DNA from: Fodinibacter sp963833495
GTDB lineage: Bacteria; Actinomycetota; Actinomycetes; Actinomycetales; Dermatophilaceae
Direction: 5' to 3'
Assembly: GCA_963833495.1 (NCBI GenBank)
Contig: CAWHYJ010000011.1
Location: 459,362 to 523,361, forward strand
DNA length: 64,000 nt
In this document: piece after piece, positions 9,197 to 16,578 of the stretch
How the letters are laid out: each line of letters starts with the position of its first letter
How positions within the stretch are numbered: the first letter of the stretch is position 1
Notes under the pieces: model-generated
Told to the model about the DNA's origin: nothing
What the model saw: only the letters and a program-made list of their open reading frames with translations
Database searches by the model: none
Translations under genes and position numbers: made by a program

Positions 9197-9422
9197 GGCT
9201 GGTGGCTCCTGTTTCTGTGGCCCTGGCGCAGCGCGTGGGGCGGGTTGGGGGTGGACCCGGTCTGCGCCTGCATCACAGACCGGGTCCGGTGCACCCGCAC
9301 GGCACGCGTGGGCCGTGCGGGTGGGTACGAGGGCCCGCTGTGGAAGTCTATGGGGTCTCTATTGGGTTTCCAAATCGTCTCCATCTTTGCCCTCCCACTC
9401 TGCGCCTGCCTCTGTCGGCTAC

Positions 9423-9668
9423 ATGGCATGCCCGTATGGAGACCCTGTGGAGATCATCACCGGCCTGGTTCCTGCCCAGTCCCCGTTCAACCCCTTGCAC
9501 GCGAAGATCGTGGTGGGTGCGGTCGCACCGGCCTCCCGGGACCCGATTCCGATCGTGCTGGTGCCCGGTTTCGAGTACCGGATGAGCGAGTGGCGGCACC
9601 CTGAGACCCACGAGGTGCACTGGCGGCTGGAGCGCAGGAACGCCGCCCAGAACGTCGACGACCACTAG
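9423..9668 (+). CDS. hypothetical small protein
   Basis: An 81-residue ORF (MACPYGDPVEIITG at the start, C-terminal RMSEWRHPETHEVHWRLERR). Its codon pattern and mixed hydrophobic/charged content look more protein-like than the surrounding frames, but I recognise no domain, and the ribosome binding site is weak. It may be the surviving end of a longer gene. The stretch 9197-9422 before it shows no gene. Confidence 0.35.
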   Translation: MACPYGDPVEIITGLVPAQSPFNPLHAKIVVGAVAPASRDPIPIVLVPGFEYRMSEWRHPETHEVHWRLERRNAAQNVDDH

Positions 9669-9936
9669 CCTCCATCCCGTGTCCGCACCGCCTCTCCCGC
9701 GCCGCGAAGTCGGACGGCGGAGCCATCGCCGGACCGTTCACCGTCGCGAACGGCTGACCCAACCGGCCGATCGTGACACCAACGAGTCCCCACCCGCTCT
9801 CCCCGCGGTATGGATCGTTACCGGTTGGCCTGCCCTCTGGTCACCGGACCTGATTTCAGGCAGGATCTCGGGTCCGGCCCGGCTCGCGGTGGGACCCTTG
9901 AGGCCGGGGCGAGGGATGAGGACTTGGGAGCGAGAC

Positions 9937-10093
9937 GTGGCGGCAACCGTTTTGGAGGTCATCCGCAGATGGTCGAGCGGACCAACGCCCACGACCTCGA
10001 GGGCATGGCGGCCTTGATGCATGAGGACTACCAGAGCGAGCTCGGTGCGCTCCACGCGCACGGAGCGGCCGAGGTGCACGGTGCGCAGCCGGC
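9937..10093 (+). pseudogene. SnoaL/NTF2-like protein, N-terminal remnant
   Basis: After a one-base frame break, the text reads VAATVLEVIRR joined to MVERTNAHDLEGMAALMHED, the usual beginning of a SnoaL-like (NTF2-fold) protein, where helix 1 and the AHDLE-hydrophobic segment are conserved. Nothing of the C-terminal beta sheet remains, because the sequence runs into the convergent dioxygenase gene whose stop is at 10096. A fragment left by a deletion; not functional. Confidence 0.5.
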
Positions 10094-10095
10094 GC

Positions 10096-10992
10096 TTAGC
10101 GGGCGTGCGGTGTCGCCGGCCCTTCGGGTCGGTCACCCTGGATGGTCACGCGCGCCATCACCCGGGGGTGGGTGTAGTCGTTGTTGGCGTAGTGCGCCGT
10201 GGCGCGGTTGTCCCAGATGCCGACGTCGCCGGGGGACCAGCGGTGGCGGATCGTGTGTTCGGGCTTGGTGAGGTGGGCATAAAGCAGGTCGAGGATGCCG
10301 CGACTCTCGGCGTCGGAGACCCCGACCACGTGCGAGGTGAACCCCGGGTTGACGAACAGCCCCTTGCGGCCGGTCTCGGGGTGGATGCGTACGACGGGGT
10401 GCTCCACCGGCGGGAGCTCGGTGACGACCTGGCCGTCCCACTCGTTTCCGCGCCCGGCATGGCGGCGCAGGTAGGCGCCCCACTCGCGGTTGCCGTCGTG
10501 CACCGCGACCAGGTCGTCCACCAGCCGGCGGACCGGCGCGGAGAGCGACTCGTAGGCGAGCTGGGTGTCGGCCCAGCTGGTGTCGCCACCGGTGTCCGGC
10601 AGCGTCACCGCCCGCAGGATCGACGCCGCCGGTGGGGTGGTCACGAACGTGACGTCGGTGTGCCAGACGTCGGAGAAGGAGAACTCCGGGTCACTGCTGT
10701 CGATGCGGTAGATCTCGGCCCGACCGGGCGCGGACTGGGCCACCGGGTGGCCGGCGGTCAGCTGTCCCAGACGCGCGCCGAAGGTCACCTGGGCGTCGTC
10801 GGTCAGGCACTGCCCGCGGAAGAACAGCACCTTGTGCTCCAGGAGCGCGCGCTGGATGCCGATGACGAGCGCGTCGTCGAGGTCGGTGAGGTCGACGTCG
10901 TGCACGACGGCGCCGAAGCGCGGCCCAAGCCGCTCGAGCCGTAGGGCGTTGGTTCCGACGGGCGTCGGGGTGGGGGTGGGGGCGGTGCTCAT
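10096..10992 (-). CDS. tauD: TauD/TfdA family dioxygenase
   Basis: A 298-residue Fe(II)/2-oxoglutarate-dependent dioxygenase. The iron ligands are visible: WHTDVTF (His and Asp near residues 110-112) and the distal histidine in DNRATAHYA (about 266). The 2-oxoglutarate-binding arginine follows in PRVMARVTI. The family contains taurine dioxygenase, alkylsulfatase and alkanesulfonate dioxygenases, which release sulfite or sulfate from organosulfur compounds in the cytoplasm. The gene is the last of four on the minus strand, 58 bases after the SsuB/TauB-like ATPase, giving a transporter-plus-desulfonating-enzyme operon. Whether the substrate is taurine or another sulfonate or sulfate ester is not certain. 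Confidence 0.85.
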   Translation of the reverse strand: MSTAPTPTPTPVGTNALRLERLGPRFGAVVHDVDLTDLDDALVIGIQRALLEHKVLFFRGQCLTDDAQVTFGARLGQLTAGHPVAQSAPGRAEIYRIDSSDPEFSFSDVWHTDVTFVTTPPAASILRAVTLPDTGGDTSWADTQLAYESLSAPVRRLVDDLVAVHDGNREWGAYLRRHAGRGNEWDGQVVTELPPVEHPVVRIHPETGRKGLFVNPGFTSHVVGVSDAESRGILDLLYAHLTKPEHTIRHRWSPGDVGIWDNRATAHYANNDYTHPRVMARVTIQGDRPEGPATPHAR

Positions 10993-11050
10993 GTGGGTAC
11001 CTCTCGGTGACGGGAGCCGGTGCAGAAGGGGCGGGAGGGTTTGCGTTTCG

Positions 11051-11887
11051 TCAAGCCGCGGCCGCTCTTAGGTGCGCTCCTACCTGAGCGCGCAGCGCGG
11101 CGAACTCGGGCAGGGCGCGCACCTCGACGGGGTCGGCGTCTGCCCGGGGCAAGGTGACCTGCACGTCCAGGGCCACCCGGCCGGGTGCCGCGGAGAGGAC
11201 GATGATCCGGGTGCCGAGGAAGACCGCCTCGTCGACGCTGTGGGTGACGAACACCGAGGTGCGGCCGGTCTTTGCGCTCGAGGCGCGCAGGTCCTCCTGG
11301 AGCCGCTCCCGGGTCAGCGCGTCGAGGGCGGCGAAGGGCTCGTCGAGGAGCAGCAGGTCCGAGGGCACGGCCAGCGCCCGGGCGATGGCCACGCGCTGCT
11401 GCTGCCCACCCGAGAGCTCCCAGGTGCGCCGCTCCGACAGGTCGGGGAGGCCGACCTGGGCCAACAGCTGCTCGCGCCGCTCCCTGCGCTGTTCGCGCGG
11501 GACGTCCGCTGCAGCCAGCGCGAGCTCGATGTTGCCGCCCACGGTGCGCCAGGGGAACAGCCTGGGTGCCTGGAACACCAGCCCGGCACGGCCGGGCCGG
11601 GGTTGTTGACCGTGCACCAGCACCGTTCCCGCGGTGGGCTCCTCGAAGCCCGCGACCAACCTGAGCAGGGTGCTCTTGCCACACCCCGAGGCGCCGACGA
11701 CCACGACGAACTCGCCCGCAGACACCACCAGGTCGACCGGACCCAGGGCGGCCTGGCCGGTGCGCGCCGGGCCGTAGCGGTGGGACACGTCCCGCACCTC
11801 GATCGCGCAGCTCGGTGCATCGTGCGGGGCCGGGGACGCACCCGCCGCGGGGGCGGGTGCGTCCTTGGCGTCACTGACCGAGGGCAC
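11051..11887 (-). CDS. tauB: taurine/alkanesulfonate ABC transporter ATP-binding protein
   Basis: A 278-residue ABC ATPase of the nitrate/sulfonate/taurine group. Walker A is GASGCGKST (about residue 66), the Q-loop is LVFQAPRLFPW, the signature is LSGGQQQR (about 158), Walker B is LLLLDEPFAALD, and the switch is FVTHSVDEAVFLG. The chosen GTG start overlaps the end of the binding-protein gene by 17 bases; longer upstream in-frame starts would run deep into that gene. It energises uptake with the permease and binding protein encoded just upstream. Confidence 0.88.
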   Translation of the reverse strand: MPSVSDAKDAPAPAAGASPAPHDAPSCAIEVRDVSHRYGPARTGQAALGPVDLVVSAGEFVVVVGASGCGKSTLLRLVAGFEEPTAGTVLVHGQQPRPGRAGLVFQAPRLFPWRTVGGNIELALAAADVPREQRRERREQLLAQVGLPDLSERRTWELSGGQQQRVAIARALAVPSDLLLLDEPFAALDALTRERLQEDLRASSAKTGRTSVFVTHSVDEAVFLGTRIIVLSAAPGRVALDVQVTLPRADADPVEVRALPEFAALRAQVGAHLRAAAA

Positions 11888-12941
11888 CGGGCAGTCCCGT
11901 CGTGTACACGGCCTTGGTGAAGACGTCCTCGGCCGGCGCGCTCGGGATCTTCTGAAGCGTGGCGAGGAACCCCGCGGCATCATGCAGGTTCTTCGCGACC
12001 CCGCCCGGGGCGCCGTCGGTGCCGAGCCAGGTCGCGCTCGTCAGCTCCTCGGGGGTGAGGAACACGCCCTGCTTCAGCTGCGACGCCGCATCATCGGGTG
12101 TCGTGTTCAGCTCTGCGGCAACGGCTGTCGCGGCTGCAGTCGGGTCGTTGAGGATGGTCGCGGTGCCCGCGGCCTCGGCCTTGCGCCAGGCGTCGACCAC
12201 CTCGGGGTGGTCCTTGATCAAGGCGTTGCTGACCACGCCGAGGTCAAGAGTGGCCTTGCCCCATTTCGCCACGTCGGCGCTCGAGACGAGCTGGGTGCCG
12301 TCGGTGCGCAGCTTGTCGAGCACCGGGAGCCAGACGTACGCGGCATCGATGTCGCCGCGCTGCCACGCCGCCAGGATGTCCGCCGGCTGCAGGTCGACGA
12401 GCTTGAGGTCGCTGTCCTTCAGGCCGGCGTGGTCGAGCGCGGCGAGCAGGCTGTAGTGGGATGTGGACGCGAACGGGGTCGCGACCCGCTTGCCCTTCAG
12501 GCCCTCGATCGACGTGACGCCGCTGGCCTTGCGGGCGACCAGGGCCTCGTTCTCTCCGGCGACGTCCAGCACGTACGCCACCGAGTAGGGGATGTTCAGG
12601 GGCTCGGACAGGCCACGTGCGACCGGGCTCGATCCGATGGCTCCGACGTCGACCGCCTTCGCGATGAACGCGGTGTTGATGCTGGCGCCGGAGTCGAAGG
12701 CCTTCCACTGGATGTCCCAGTCCGGAAGGGCCTTCTCGAGCAGCTTCTGGTTCTTCACGACCAGGTCGCCGCTGGGGAACTTCTGGTAGGCGATGCGCAG
12801 CACCTTGGAGCCGTCCGCACCGGCCGTGGGGGGCGACGCCTCCGTCGAGGCGCAGGCGCTGGCACCGACCCCGACGGCGAGGGAGACGGTAAGCAGTGCC
12901 ACGCGCCGGGGCAGGCGCGGGCGAGAGGTGATGGAAGACAC
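11871..12941 (-). CDS. tauA: sulfonate/taurine ABC transporter substrate-binding lipoprotein
   Basis: A 356-residue lipoprotein: basic n-region, hydrophobic stretch, and lipobox VGASAC with the modified cysteine at residue 30. The mature protein is a type 2 periplasmic-binding fold of the SsuA/TauA/ThiY kind: LRIAYQKFPSGDLVV as first strand, AKAVDVGAIGSSPVARG, LKGKRVATPFASTSHYSLL, and the lobe 2 segment LVDLQPADILAAWQRGDIDAAYVWLPVL, which is strongly typical of taurine/sulfonate binders. It is anchored outside the membrane and delivers substrate to the permease. The gene sits between permease and ATPase genes on the same strand. Confidence 0.9.
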   Translation of the reverse strand: MSSITSRPRLPRRVALLTVSLAVGVGASACASTEASPPTAGADGSKVLRIAYQKFPSGDLVVKNQKLLEKALPDWDIQWKAFDSGASINTAFIAKAVDVGAIGSSPVARGLSEPLNIPYSVAYVLDVAGENEALVARKASGVTSIEGLKGKRVATPFASTSHYSLLAALDHAGLKDSDLKLVDLQPADILAAWQRGDIDAAYVWLPVLDKLRTDGTQLVSSADVAKWGKATLDLGVVSNALIKDHPEVVDAWRKAEAAGTATILNDPTAAATAVAAELNTTPDDAASQLKQGVFLTPEELTSATWLGTDGAPGGVAKNLHDAAGFLATLQKIPSAPAEDVFTKAVYTTGLPGALGQ

Positions 12942-12992
12942 GAGATTTCCTTTCGAGGGTGATGGTGCGGGATTGCCGTCCGGTGACGGAGC

Positions 12993-13904
12993 TCAGGCGA
13001 ACCCACGCCACGGCGTGACACGGGTGGCGATGAACGCGATGGCGCTGTCGATGAGTAGTCCGGAGATTCCGATGGCGAGGATCCCGACCACCACGACGGC
13101 GGTGTTGTTGTAGGCCTGCGCGTCGCGGACCATGCCTCCGATGCCGGGTAGACCGTTGATCGTCTCCGCGGCGACCACGGACGAGTAGGCGATGGCGACC
13201 GAGAGCCGGATCCCGGTGAGCACCTCGGGCAGTGCCGACGGGATGACCACGTGGCGGATGACCGCTGTCCTGCCCAGGCCGATCGAGCGACCAGCCTCGA
13301 TCAGGGCACGCGGTGTACCGGTCACTGCGCCTGCGGTGACGACTGCGACCGGCGGCGCGGCCGCGATCGCGAGCAGGATGATCTTGGGGGTCTCGTCGAT
13401 GCCGAACCAGATGACTACCAGGCTGAAGTACGCCAGCGGGGGCAGGTTGCGCACGAAGGTCAGCATCGGCTCCACGGCGATCCGCAGCGGGGTGATGACC
13501 CCCATCGCCAGCCCGAGCACGAGCCCGATCGAGACGCCGATCACGGTGCCCAAGAGGACGCGTCGCAGGCTGACCTCGAGGTGCTGCCACCAGGTAAGGC
13601 CGTTGTAGCCGCCGTGGTCCATGGTCGACAGGTCGACCAGGGTGTGCCAGACCAGACCCGGCGACGGACGCAGGGTCTGGTCGGGCGTACCGACCGCGGA
13701 CAGGCCCCACCACGCCAGCAGCACCAGCAGAGCCGACAGGAGGCGCAGACCGACCCGGCGCAGCAGCGGCGACGCTCGCGGGTCGCGGCGCGACTCGATG
13801 CCCGCGGGCGGAATGTCGTCGATGGCCCCGGCCGCGCTGGCATCCGGGGTCGCACGGGCGGCATCGACCGGCACCGGTCGTGTGCGGGACGTGGTGGTGG
13901 ACAT
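12993..13904 (-). CDS. tauC: taurine/alkanesulfonate ABC transporter permease
   Basis: A 303-residue inner-membrane permease of the SsuC/TauC type with a long polar N-terminus and about six transmembrane helices. The cytoplasmic EAA loop is visible as ALIEAGRSIGLGRTAVIRHVVIPSALPE, and PLAYFSLVVIWFGIDETPK is the conserved helix of sulfonate permeases. First gene of the operon (permease, binding protein, ATPase, dioxygenase), with GAGG six bases before the ATG. Expression under sulfur limitation is the usual pattern for the family, but no operator is identifiable here. Confidence 0.88.
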   Translation of the reverse strand: MSTTTSRTRPVPVDAARATPDASAAGAIDDIPPAGIESRRDPRASPLLRRVGLRLLSALLVLLAWWGLSAVGTPDQTLRPSPGLVWHTLVDLSTMDHGGYNGLTWWQHLEVSLRRVLLGTVIGVSIGLVLGLAMGVITPLRIAVEPMLTFVRNLPPLAYFSLVVIWFGIDETPKIILLAIAAAPPVAVVTAGAVTGTPRALIEAGRSIGLGRTAVIRHVVIPSALPEVLTGIRLSVAIAYSSVVAAETINGLPGIGGMVRDAQAYNNTAVVVVGILAIGISGLLIDSAIAFIATRVTPWRGFA

Positions 13905-14227
13905 GGCAGACCTCGCGGGGGCAGCAGGGAGCAGGCCGAGGAACGCCCTCGGCAGGCAGGTGTGTCGGTGATGCCCTCAGTCGGGCGGCCCGGCCGCAGT
14001 GAGCGGCGCGGTGGGCGGGCAGGTGGAGCCCGGTGGCGTCAGCTGCGACAAGCCGTCATCACCGATGTCCCTTCGTGGTGGCCTTCGGCCCCAGGGGACC
14101 CGTGCACTTGCAGTTCCGTCGCCATCGACGAACCTGCCCGGTCTTCTTCCGGGGCACCCCACTGCAGGAGAGGGTTGCCGCCCAGCCAGCCGGTACTTGA
14201 TGCTGGGGCTCGTGACCGATCCATAAC
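13905..14227. other. intergenic stretch before the sulfonate operon
   Basis: This lies between the end of the lutC remnant and the sulfonate permease. Both are on the minus strand, so it should hold the sulfonate-operon promoter. No convincing coding frame, operator or hairpin is visible by eye. Confidence 0.45.
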
Positions 14228-14694
14228 CTACTGAATGGGTATGAATAACCACAAGTCATGTATCGGGGTCGCCACATGGCGAGACGCTTCGTCGCGTTGA
14301 CCCGGCCCGTGGTTGAGCACGACGGAGCCCGTTTCGGCGATGCCGACCGACGCACGGGTGACGACCGCGTCGACGGCGTCGAGCGCGGCATGGGTCAGCG
14401 CCTCGTCGACGATCGAGCCCGGGACGTCGAGTTCCAGGCCGGACGGCACGATTACGGATGCCGCAGCGTCCAGCGCCGACGTGACGGTCCCCGTGAGATC
14501 AGCTGCGGTGCAACGGGTCACGGTGGCGCGGTAGTCGGCGACCCGCTCCGCGGAGGTCGAGCATCGCGGTGCGATCGGAGGTCGGTCCCGCCGGCACCTC
14601 AGCCGATGCCGGCTCGTCGCGCCACCCTCCGCCCGTCACGACCCGGGCCGAGGGCGGATCGGACGGCGGCGAGCACGTCGTCCTGGGCGCTCAT
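14228..14694 (-). pseudogene. lutC: lactate utilization protein C (LutC) remnant
   Basis: The start MSAQDDVLAAVRSALGPG at 14694 is a normal LutC beginning and overlaps the lutB-end stop by four bases. At least two frame breaks follow; reading across frames recovers VADYRATVTRCTAADL, and in the last frame SVGIAETGSVVLNHGPGQRDEAS, which is the LUD-domain signature (AETG-x-hydrophobic then GPGQ). The usual C-terminal strand is missing and the frame ends soon after. LutC normally forms part of the iron-sulfur L-lactate dehydrogenase complex LutABC. This copy is not expected to work. Confidence 0.7.
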
Positions 14695-15085
14695 CGTGGC
14701 TTCTCGTCACGGCCGACCTGTCGCCACCAGGAGCGGAACGACTCGGTGGGCGGCAGGGGGAGGTCGCGGGCCTGGGTCCAGCGCGTCCCGGGCCAGGGCA
14801 GCCAGGACAGCGCTCGGCGACCACCGCGCATCCCGCCGCCGCGAGCGATCCGGCCCACGAGGCCGGCGGCGCGCTCTCGAACGCGGCCATGAAGTTGCGC
14901 ACCAGCGGCACGGCCTCGTCGAGGTACCCGGTTTGGACCATCGGCTGCCCGCAACAGGTCTGCGCCTGCGGAACCTCCACCATGCAGCCCAGCCGGCGCA
15001 GCAGCCGGACCGTCGCGCGCACGGCGTCCGGGAACACCCCATCACCGATGCAGGTCGACATCACTGCCACTCGCACGTCGCTCAT
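14691..15085 (-). pseudogene. lutA: fused lutA N-terminus and lutB C-terminus (internal deletion)
   Basis: The start codon overlaps the rhaB stop (ATGA), so the gene was translationally coupled to the rhamnose operon. The first 90 or so residues are LutA: VAVMSTCIGDGVFPDAVRA and QTCCGQPMVQTGY, the CCG-type Fe-S/heterodisulfide-reductase motif. Then the frame changes, and within about 60 bases the text reads ARDLPLPPTESFRSWWRQ, which is the extreme C-terminus of LutB. Most of lutA and nearly all of lutB (its Fe-S clusters) are therefore gone. Assignment is from motifs I know in these families. Confidence 0.72.
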
Positions 15086-16578
15086 GCCCCCGTTGGTGGG
15101 CCGGCGTCAACCGCGTGATGGCGATCCGGTGTGGTGGCGGTCGCGAGAACTCGTTCAGCCGCATCCCACCTGGCCCTGGACCCGGAGGGCTCGTAGCGCA
15201 CGGGTGGGTGAGTGGCCCGCACCAGGGCGCGCATCGCGGCCAGGTCCGGCAGGGGGACAGACATCGCGCGAGCCTGGACCAGGACGTTTCCGAACGCAGT
15301 GGCCTCGACCGGCCCGGCGAGCACGGGCAGGCCGCAGGCGTCGGCAGTGAGCTGGCAGAGCAGCCTGTTGCGTGCGCCTCCACCGACGAGGTGCACGACT
15401 TGGACGTCGTGGCCCGTCAGAGCGACGGCCTCGCGCAGGGCACGGCGGTGTGCGACGGCAAGGCTGTCCAGCACACAGCGGACCACTCCCGCACGACCGA
15501 CTGGTGCGGGCTGGCCGCCCGCACGACACGCTGCCCTGATCCGCGCTTCCATGTCGCCGGGCGGGAGGAACATCGGATCGTCGACATCGATGATCGGGCC
15601 ACCCTCGGGCCGGCTCTCGGCGGCACTGACCATGTCGGCGATGTCCGGTTCGCCCCATGCCTCGAGTGCCTGTGTCAATACCCACAGTCCCATGACGTTG
15701 CGCAGGAACCGAGTGGTGCCGTCGACCCCGCCTTCATTGGTGAAGTTGGCCGTACTGGCCTCTTCCGTGAGGACCGGCGCGGCAAGCTCGAGCCCCACGA
15801 GCGACCAAGTGCCGCAAGAGATGTAGGCACCGGGCACGGTTGGTGAGAAGGGCACGGCCACCACCGCGGATGCCGTGTCGTGCGATCCCACCGCGACCAC
15901 GGGTGTCCCAGGCCGCTGGCCAGTGCGGTCGCAGATCTCTGGCAGCAGTACCCCGATACGTGACCCCGGTTCACGTATCGGGGGAAGCAGTTGCCGGGGT
16001 ACGCCCACGGCATCCATCAGGCCAGGTGCCCAAGTCCGAGTGGTGACGTCGATTAGGGCGGTCGTCGAGGCGTTCGTGGCCTCGGCGCCCACGGCGCCTG
16101 TCAGGAAGAAGCCGACGAGGTCGGGGAGCAGGAGCATCGTGGTCGCCTCGCCGAGGCGTTCGTCGGCCGCGAGCTGGAAGGCGGTATTGAAGGAAAGGTG
16201 CTGGATTCCGGTGAGGGCATAGTGCTCCGTCTCGGAGACCGAGGCACGGACGCGCTCGACGCCCCGCTCCCCGCGATCATCACGGTAGGAGAACGGGGCG
16301 TCGAGCAGCCCTCCTGAGGCATCGAGCAAGCCGTAGTCGACGGCCCAGGTGTCGACCCCGATCGACTCGACCGGTCCCGCTGCGGCCAGCCCGATGATGG
16401 CCTCGTCAAGGAGACGAAAGAAGTCCCACCGCAGCGTGCCGTCCGGGGCGGACACCGGGTGGTTCCGGAACCGGTGCACCTCGGAGATCTGAAGACGTCC
16501 GGGGCCGACGTCGGCGACCATGACGCGGCCGCTGGTGGCCCCGAGGTCGACGGCTGCGACCCGGACGGATGCCGGCAT
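15082..16578 (-). CDS. rhaB: rhamnulokinase
   Basis: A 498-residue FGGY-type sugar kinase. VAAVDLGATSGRVMVADVG (residues 7-25) is the first phosphate loop of the ASKHA fold with the RhaB-type TSGR. VESIGVDTWAVDYGLLD, VAVGSHDTASAVV, ISCGTWSLVGLE and VHLVGGGARNRLLCQLTADA follow in the correct order, and EATAFGNVLVQA closes the ATPase domain. It phosphorylates L-rhamnulose to L-rhamnulose 1-phosphate in the cytoplasm. Its ATG overlaps the rhaEW stop (TGATG), showing translational coupling. Its own stop overlaps the lutA remnant start. Confidence 0.92.
   Translation of the reverse strand: MPASVRVAAVDLGATSGRVMVADVGPGRLQISEVHRFRNHPVSAPDGTLRWDFFRLLDEAIIGLAAAGPVESIGVDTWAVDYGLLDASGGLLDAPFSYRDDRGERGVERVRASVSETEHYALTGIQHLSFNTAFQLAADERLGEATTMLLLPDLVGFFLTGAVGAEATNASTTALIDVTTRTWAPGLMDAVGVPRQLLPPIREPGSRIGVLLPEICDRTGQRPGTPVVAVGSHDTASAVVAVPFSPTVPGAYISCGTWSLVGLELAAPVLTEEASTANFTNEGGVDGTTRFLRNVMGLWVLTQALEAWGEPDIADMVSAAESRPEGGPIIDVDDPMFLPPGDMEARIRAACRAGGQPAPVGRAGVVRCVLDSLAVAHRRALREAVALTGHDVQVVHLVGGGARNRLLCQLTADACGLPVLAGPVEATAFGNVLVQARAMSVPLPDLAAMRALVRATHPPVRYEPSGSRARWDAAERVLATATTPDRHHAVDAGPPTGA

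Noticed and set aside
11865..12962. 365-codon plus-strand open frame
   Set aside because: Antisense to the sulfonate binding-protein gene. Low complexity, no start signal.
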